Below are positions 58,701 through 64,000 of a stretch of DNA of 64,000 bases, piece after piece. Position numbers and translations under genes: made by a program. The notes beneath the pieces were generated by a model, which saw nothing but the letters and a program-made list of their open reading frames with translations, was not told the DNA's origin and ran no database searches. Origin of the DNA: Schistosoma mansoni. Its lineage: Eukaryota > Platyhelminthes > Trematoda > Strigeidida > Schistosomatidae. The stretch spans positions 1,465,396 through 1,529,395 of the forward strand of contig NC_031496.1 in the NCBI RefSeq assembly GCF_000237925.1. The letters are read 5' to 3'. How positions within the stretch are numbered: position 1 is the stretch's first letter; each line of letters begins with the position of its first letter.

Positions 58701-61157
58701 ATTTTCTTAAGGGGCCACTCAAAGGTCTGGTCCACAAGGCAGTGGAGCATCGTGAAGAGATGCAATCCCATGGTAACCGGTGACCAACGATTGGTTCATA
58801 TGGCATTTGTTCCCTCAGGATACTGGAGCCCATTTGCACCATTGGTTTGTAATCAGGGTTTTCCAACTCTCCTAGATGGACTCTCCGTGTCCACCAACCC
58901 GGTTAAAGTGCCGGACATTCGCTTTTCATCCTCTCAATTTCGTAAACAACAGTAATGCCACGAAAATGCAGTGAGTAGGACTTCCGTGGCAGAGGCTATA
59001 TACGCGTGGCCATGTGAAAGCATTTCGAGAGGGAGAGCGTCCTCTTCCCACTCTCGGCCGTACCAGGGCATTTGGGGGCTCTCCATTCCGTTATTCATCA
59101 ATACTATTTAAGTCGATGAAATATGCGAGAATAGCATAAATGTATAATTCAACAATCAATCATACGATATTACTGGAGTCAGATTTCGGACCACTAAATC
59201 ATTATGCAAATTATTATTTATTAACTAAATTACGTTATGTAGAAACTGAAAGTAACAACACGCAACACAACAAAATCATGTACTATTCTATCCAAATAAC
59301 CTTCTCAACAATTGTAAAGATGAAGGAAATCCAAAGTTTGTTACAGCTTCGATTCTTGATGATACAATGCCTAATACGTGAATATTTATTAAGTAGTTTT
59401 AAGATCCAAGTTTCAGGCCTCCGAATTCATCTTTACGTACACAGTTCAGAAATTTCAAAATGGCTACTAATAAAAGCTTCTTTTTGTTTGATTGTGGTTG
59501 AATTTTCCGGTGACTGTTTTCCGTTATTAATGTCACACTACTGTTTGGATTATGAATACAGTGATCTTGAGTGCTCTTTGAGGCATGGCTTAGAATCGAT
59601 CACAATGGCGTAGGTGTAATACACACTCTCTGTCTTCCCTTAAACTGCGAGATTAAAATGACCTTATACCTTTGTTTCTACTAACTAGTTCTTTCTTCTT
59701 GTATCATATCCTTATAAACAATCTTTCTTTTCAGAAGGGGTTTTGTGGAGATTTAGTATTTTCATAGTTGCAAGCGTGAGTCAATTGAAGCTAGACCACC
59801 AAGGAAAGCCTGGAAGCACTGGACGGCCGTTTCGTTCTATTGCGGCACTCCTCAGCAGTGGTGTAGCTTCAATTGACTCACGCTTGCAACTATGAAAATC
59901 TTTCTTTTATATGTTAACATCACTAAATTAACTACTTCTATGAATTTTGGTGTTCATGCTGTTATGCTAATATGGTGTGGCAACTTGGACCGATGCATAT
60001 ATGTGCCTGGTCCTATGTTGTAGCTGACTGACTGACTGTTTGGATTAAACTTACATCATGAACAAACAATGAAGAAAACGTTATTTGTCATTTCAATTTA
60101 ACTAAACTAACTTTTAACTTTGTCACCTAAATATAATATATTCAACGGGTTTACAAACACAGGTAGTATTGTATATTGAGATGGTAGAGAAGATTTGTAG
60201 CTCAGGTGGGTGATTTTAATGTAGGTTTGTTCCCTGAGCTGGATGGTTCGGTCGTGGGGCTTTCATCGTCCTTCTGAACGACATCATCAGCACAAACTTC
60301 AGGTAGAAGTGAAGTGTATTATTGGGGTGGGGGGCGATAGAGTTGTGCACTTGCTCACTAATTGTATTTTTCTAAAAAAATCTGGGATCAACGGGTAAGT
60401 AATAGTGAGGTTAGACACAGGGTGTTAGGGAATGATGGTAAGTCAGTTGATGAGGTTGTGAACCTTCGTCAACTGAGATGGTTGGGTCACGTGTTACGTA
60501 TATCTGAACACTGATTACCACGACGCGCAATGCTGACTAGTATTGAGGATGGTTGGAAAAGAGTTAAGGGCAGCCAAACCAAAACATGGCATCAGAGCAT
60601 AAAGTCACTAACTTCTAGTGTGAGCCATGTTGGCAGATACAGACTACTTGGTTTGAGTCCATGTGACTATCATAACCAATGGTTGGAGACTCTAGGTGAC
60701 ATCGCTCAGAATCGATTACAATGGCGTAGGTGTATACACTCTTTATCTTCCCTCAAATCCTTAAGATTAAAATTGCTTCATATCTGTCTCCCTTCCTATA
60801 CTATATCCTTATATACAACCTTTCTTTCATATACTACCACCACTAAATTAACTACTTCTATGAATTCAGTGTTCATCTTGTTGTGCTAATGAGTGAGGTA
60901 TGACAACTTGGATTGATGCATATGTGCATGGTCCTACGTTGTAGCTGACTGACTAACTAACTCTGTGATAACAAATATAATGTCTAATAATGCAATTGTA
61001 TTTAGTCTATTTTTAATTATGAAGTGTATTATAGGAATCTCCATGTCTTTTTATTGCTGTTGACTTGTGTATTTAATATATCCTCTTCACCTACTACTAC
61101 CCCCCCTCCTCTCGCTTTCTCTATTCTGATTTATGTTTAATTTTTGTTATTCCCGTT

Positions 61158-61219
<62 letters not shown>

Positions 61220-62733
61220 TTACATAGAATTGGCTAGAGAAACCTGTCTTCAAGAGTTTCGTTGGGATTCTGGATCAAAAAGTACTGAATGGCCATGGAA
61301 AGAACATTTACCATCTGATAGCATTGTGAGTTATGATATTTTCGCTGTATTATTTATTACTTTTTTGCATTGGTCGTTCAGTATTCAACATAAACGTACA
61401 TAAATACTTTTGTGTGTCGTAGAACTGTAAAGTGAGTAAAACTTTAAACTATAATTAAGATATTTAATGAAGGTAACTGGGTTGAATTGGTTGTAAACCT
61501 TGATAAATTGTTCGTTTGGACATGGAAGGGTTTGAATGTGACCGAATTTGTCTCTTGTGCAGTTACGGGTATGAGGGCTAATATCACTTCCTGGCTGCCC
61601 ACACCGTCGAAGGGTATTTCTTGAGGGACCTGAAAAAGAAGTTGGATTAGTGTTGATCTTAACGACCTGAGAGCGTGACGGCAGTGCCCAAGGGACAACT
61701 GCTTGAGGTCGGTCACATACGACCTTTTTGTGGGTAGTTTTTGTGTTAGTTCCGTTCTCCCAACGACCTTACCGCCGTAGACGGAAATCCGTGGGATAAG
61801 ACGAGCTGTGCATTGTTAGGGTCGACCTTTTCTAACCTCACCCCTCCTTGTGGGAAGGCAGCATCTCTGTTATGCTGGTTGTCTGAAGGAAACACCTTAC
61901 TGCCGTCATGCCTCTGTACAGTCAGCAGTACGACTTCGCCTTCGGACCGACCTGTCTGGCATGGTAGAACCTTGAAGAACGATTGTTCCAGCCAGTATAG
62001 CTCGATTGGTTCATCACGATAGGCAAGCTTGACCACCACGTCAAGGTAGCAGCAACGGTCGGGTCGTTTGGAAATGGCTACTTACTGAGAAATTCAAGTA
62101 TTGGACAGTATAGAGGGAAAGAAATTAGAACATGTGACATAAAATCATTGTGTCAATTTTGATGCAGATAATCTGGTTTGTGATTTGTGCAATGATTTTG
62201 ATCTATTATAGGAGACTTTAGGTTAGTTGCTGTGTTGTTAATTTCATAGCGATAGCACAGATCTTGAATTTTACTATTATTTCATACTTGTTATTGTTAA
62301 TATTGTAATCTCTAAGGTAGATGGCATAGTTCTTGAGCTTTTGTTATTCTTCAAAGAGAAGTGAGCTGTTAGGACTTCCTCACAATTAGCTAATAGTTTG
62401 TTTTGTTGACTTGGAATTTGATTACTTTTTATTATTCATATGATTAATGAAAGCTCCACAACTGTAAACGGTCAGGATCAAGGACCACAACATTTCCATT
62501 CTAAATATTCTCCCTCATCACGTTACATTCTATCCCTACTATTCATTTGTGTCTTTTGTATTATATTTCTTATATTAACCCCCTCCCACTTATGTGTTTT
62601 TTTTCTCTCTCTCTCTAGATTCTGTTACATTTATTTGCTACTTATATGGATACACGTATGCCACCACATCCCAAATGTTTATCTGGTCGTGTATTTAGTC
62701 AATTGAATGTTGTTCGACTTCCAGATAAACCTG
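52714..62733 (+). CDS. TMEM209: Transmembrane protein 209 orthologue, exons 1-9 (3' end outside window)
   Basis: TMEM209 is a nuclear-envelope membrane protein reported to interact with the nuclear pore (known for human). Proposed exons: 52714-52829, 52862-53073, 53126-53455, 54947-55266, 55976-56038, 56717-56813, 57439-57564, 61228-61325 and 62619-62733 (492 codons so far). Two N-terminal membrane segments lie in exons 1-2 (VDVLVGIWYIALTSYI; FIFYWSTVLSSFTLLTACIS). A Ser/Pro-rich linker fills exons 3-4. The conserved C-terminal domain starts in exon 5 (YWIENQVSKSDLDRW) and continues through exon 6 (RIVNEIDTINRNLEEAG), exon 7 (SLKYQYLPTLPVLLAFLDF), exon 8 (CLQEFRWDSGS, EHLPSD) and exon 9 (LHLFATYMDTRMPPHPKCLS). 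These match human segments such as IMHVFCTYLDSRLPPHPKY. Introns 1 and 2 are 32 and 52 nt. Intron 6 appears to be GC-AG. The final exon(s), which would encode the HYEL and NNMFHTLLMFLYII-like region, are not in the window. Confidence 0.92.
54335..54850 (-). repeat. ~520-bp interspersed repeat in TMEM209 intron 3
   Basis: A minus-strand copy of the family at 36283-36805: the A-rich tail end lies at 54335-54360 (tttatttatttatttaaaca) and the head (ccctagtacggcca-type) near 54840. Confidence 0.75.
55675..55880 (+). mobile_element. Hammerhead SINE in TMEM209 intron 4
   Basis: Family 2. Unusually, the 3'-end complement (gaaggggttttgtggagatt) precedes a truncated head, then gggttcgcatctc, core CTAAGGAGTCCC...AGGACGAAACGG and GTCCACTGC. 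The 5' part therefore looks like a rearranged or foldback start. Confidence 0.75.
56150..56615 (+). repeat. ~520-bp interspersed repeat in TMEM209 intron 5
   Basis: Plus copy from gatatgccttggtacggcca to gtgtttaaataaataag. Confidence 0.75.
56960..57120 (-). mobile_element. Truncated SM-alpha head with flank in TMEM209 intron 6
   Basis: The minus strand holds the tRNA-like head (gataacgcaatagcgtttga, then gattcgagtccc) and, towards 57120, gattcaaataaacaatatca, the composite element's end. The ribozyme half is missing. Confidence 0.6.
57668..58198 (+). repeat. ~520-bp interspersed repeat in TMEM209 intron 7
   Basis: A good full-length copy from ccccaaaatgccctggtatg to gtttaaataaataaaataaa. 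A minus copy lies 370 bp downstream, so transcripts could fold into a long hairpin. Confidence 0.8.
58200..58335 (+). repeat. Short dispersed repeat (partner of 26637-26770)
   Basis: Starts ggaattaaataagtccaata, has a GAGA-rich centre, then gccaactccatttaat. Origin unknown; possibly part of an LTR. Confidence 0.4.
58566..59085 (-). repeat. ~520-bp interspersed repeat in TMEM209 intron 7
   Basis: Minus copy: tail end tttatttatttattattta at 58566, head at about 59085 (gccctggtacggccg read on the minus strand). Closely similar to 57668-58198. Confidence 0.8.
59560..60030 (+). mobile_element. Non-LTR element 3' end split by a foldback SINE
   Basis: The sequence is collinear with 60700-60960 (caatggcgtaggtgtaat... 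ctaaattaactacttctatg ... tgtagctgactgactgactg) but interrupted at 59732-59896. The 157-codon ORF at 59140-59613 overlapping its start has no family match. Confidence 0.65.
59720..59908. mobile_element. Foldback hammerhead SINE with 12-bp target duplication
   Basis: aatctttctttt flanks the insert (59720-59731 and 59897-59908). The insert holds the family 2 3' end, the ribozyme region on the minus strand (CTGAGGAGTGCC...AGAACGAAACGG), then abruptly an inverted copy of its own 3' end. The two arms (cgtgagtcaattgaagct and complement) share private changes (gcaagcg), so one arm was copied from the other. Confidence 0.85.
60235..60310 (-). other. Penelope-type hammerhead-like segment
   Basis: The minus strand reads gtgctgatgatgtcgttcag then aaggacgatgaaagcccc, matching 30695-30745 and the CTGATGA...GAAA spacing. 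Fold not verified. Confidence 0.35.
60400..60965 (+). mobile_element. Non-LTR retrotransposon 3' end
   Basis: The + strand encodes LRQLRWLGHVLRI, then MLTSIEDGWKRVKGSQTKTW, HQSIKSLTSSVSHVGRYRLL and NQWLETLGDIAQNRLQWRRC. This is the C-terminal region of a LINE polyprotein, distinct from the RTE copies above. One stop interrupts the start. It ends in tgtagctgactgactaacta. Confidence 0.75.
61158..61219 (+). repeat. (ATC)n microsatellite at the exon 8 acceptor
   Basis: About 20 tandem trinucleotides stop 8 bases before exon 8 of TMEM209, replacing most of the usual pyrimidine tract. Confidence 0.9.
61440..62060 (-). other. Unresolved, less AT-rich block in TMEM209 intron 8
   Basis: Its composition is more GC-balanced than the surroundings. 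The minus ORF 62039-61746 is open for 97 codons (includes LPCQTGRSEGEVVLLTVQRH and VRLEKVDPNNAQLVLSHGF) and another lies at 61716-61444. It looks like part of a repeat or retroelement leader, but no family was recognised. The stretch 62060-62600 shows nothing further. Confidence 0.35.
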
Positions 62734-63139
62734 GTTAGTTGACTCATGTTCATGCATTTTAACGGTCGGATTGTTTTATATTCTGTTCCAGTGCCTAAAC
62801 TATAATTATTAATAATAATAGTATCAGTAGGAGTATATAGAAAGACATTCAGTACATGAAGGCACCGAAAGTTTTGCCGTACAAAGTGAAGTGGTGTATA
62901 GTAGTAAAAAATGACATCGTACAATCAGTGATTCTTTTCAAAAATAAGTTTGTTTGTATTAAATGATACAGTTTAAGTGAGAATAATACCGAAGCAGATT
63001 TGCTTTAGTCAATATAAAGTCTCATGCTGTTTGTAAACATAACAGTAGAAAACTACAACAGTTACGGAATTGCATGATTTTTAAGACATTATTCAAAAGA
63101 TCTTGATCAACTCATGAAATCTAGTTCTATACAACTATT

Positions 63140-63272
63140 TGATATAGTTAAGATCATGAGTCAATTGAAGCTAGACCACCAAAAAAAACCTGGAAGCACT
63201 GCTTGACGGCCGTTTCGTCCTATTGTGGAACTTCTCAGTAGGGCGCATCCACGACCTCGCCTCTCAGGATTG
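63140..63272 (-). mobile_element. Hammerhead SINE (family 2), head missing
   Basis: Minus strand: core CTGAGAAGTTCC...AGGACGAAACGG, gccgtcaagcagtgcttcca, and the 3' end tcaattgactcatgatct. The flanking 62740-63140 and 63280-63780 contain nothing else I can identify. Confidence 0.8.
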
Positions 63273-63780
63273 TTGTTGTATACTAACTGTCTGATTTTCC
63301 TATTCAATCTTATTATCAACAAACAAACCATTAACAAAATACCATAGTATGTTTTTGAAATTACGAAATTTATGACATTTTCAACACCTTCATGCATTAA
63401 AAATACATTGCTAGGTTGTATTCGGTAATATCAATGGATGCGAGTGATACCTCGGTGACAATGATATCCAAACACTAGAGGTTGTTTAACACCCTAAACC
63501 TGGAAAGTATATTAATAAAGGCTGCCGACATCTCAAGTGCAACTATCAACAAACTTATACCTTGGTATTTATTGTATACTGTAAGTCAAGACAATGGATT
63601 AACGGTTAAATATTGAAATACCACTCACACAACTAAATTGTAGTTCAAAACCAACTTTTCCAAAAGTGATGTATAACAGTCACTTCATTCTCAGATGACA
63701 ACTACATATGTAAGAGATTGTAAAGTCTTGATCTAGTTGTTATCAATATAAACATTTATATCTATATTAAATAATCTTAT

Positions 63781-64000
63781 TGATCGCCCCCAAATGCTCT
63801 GGTACAGCCGAGAGTGGGGAGAGTAAGCTCTCCCTTTTGAAATGCTCTCACATGGCCACGCGAATATTTAGCCTCTGCCAGGGAAGTCCTACTCACTGCC
63901 TTCTCTCGGAGTTAATGTTGTTTACGAAATTGAGAGGACGAAAGGCGAATATCCGGCGCTTTAACCGGGTTAGTGGACACTGCGAGTCAACCTAGGGCAG
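63781..64000 (+). repeat. ~520-bp interspersed repeat, cut by the window end
   Basis: Plus copy starting cgcccccaaatgctctggta and continuing to cgctttaaccgggttagtgg. It runs past the right edge. Confidence 0.75.

Noticed and set aside
59140-59613. 157-codon ORF in TMEM209 intron 7
   Set aside because: No recognisable motif, and its end overlaps a LINE 3' tail; likely chance or repeat-derived.

Overview
The window is flatworm nuclear DNA, almost certainly Schistosoma. Supporting this are the AT-rich sequence, 30-60 nt micro-introns at the 5' ends of genes, tRNA-headed SINEs of the SM-alpha type carrying hammerhead-ribozyme cores, RTE-clade LINE fragments, Ty3/gypsy fossils, and a Penelope-like element. 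The species cannot be fixed from the window. No tRNA, rRNA or CRISPR gene is supported.

Region 1 (about 0.5-22.6 kb) is a large imperfect palindrome. A left arm (about 0.56-7.9 kb) reappears reverse-complemented as a right arm (about 16.2-21.2 kb). The middle is filled with decayed LINE, Penelope-like and Ty3/gypsy pieces. Each arm carries a three-exon gene for a predicted secreted 245-residue protein with a CIA30-like (NDUFAF1-type, galactose-binding-like) domain, an older broken CIA30 exon, a divergently oriented 59-63 codon ORF, and cysteine-containing ORF modules I cannot name. A third, intact member of the CIA30 family lies at 28.2-29.0 kb, with two retroelement insertions just upstream. 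This secreted CIA30 gene cluster is the most unusual thing here.

Region 2 (22.8-39.3 kb) is mostly mobile DNA: a gypsy fossil, a 5'-truncated Penelope-like element, RTE 3' ends, and many copies of three different hammerhead SINE families.

Region 3 (39.0-45.2 kb, + strand) holds a complete four-exon D-amino-acid/D-aspartate oxidase gene (362 residues). Its promoter and first twelve codons are tandemly duplicated just upstream, and its introns are filled with SINEs and RTE pieces.

Region 4 (45.2-52.7 kb) holds an RTE LINE with SM-alpha copies inserted in it and another gypsy fossil.

Region 5 (52.7 kb to the window end, + strand) holds the first nine exons of a TMEM209 orthologue, a nuclear-envelope membrane protein gene. 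Its introns carry a recurrent ~520-bp repeat, SINEs and LINE tails. The gene runs off the right edge.

Exon models were derived by eye from GT/AG (or GC/AG) sites, reading-frame continuity and remembered family sequences. No alignment or database search was run.
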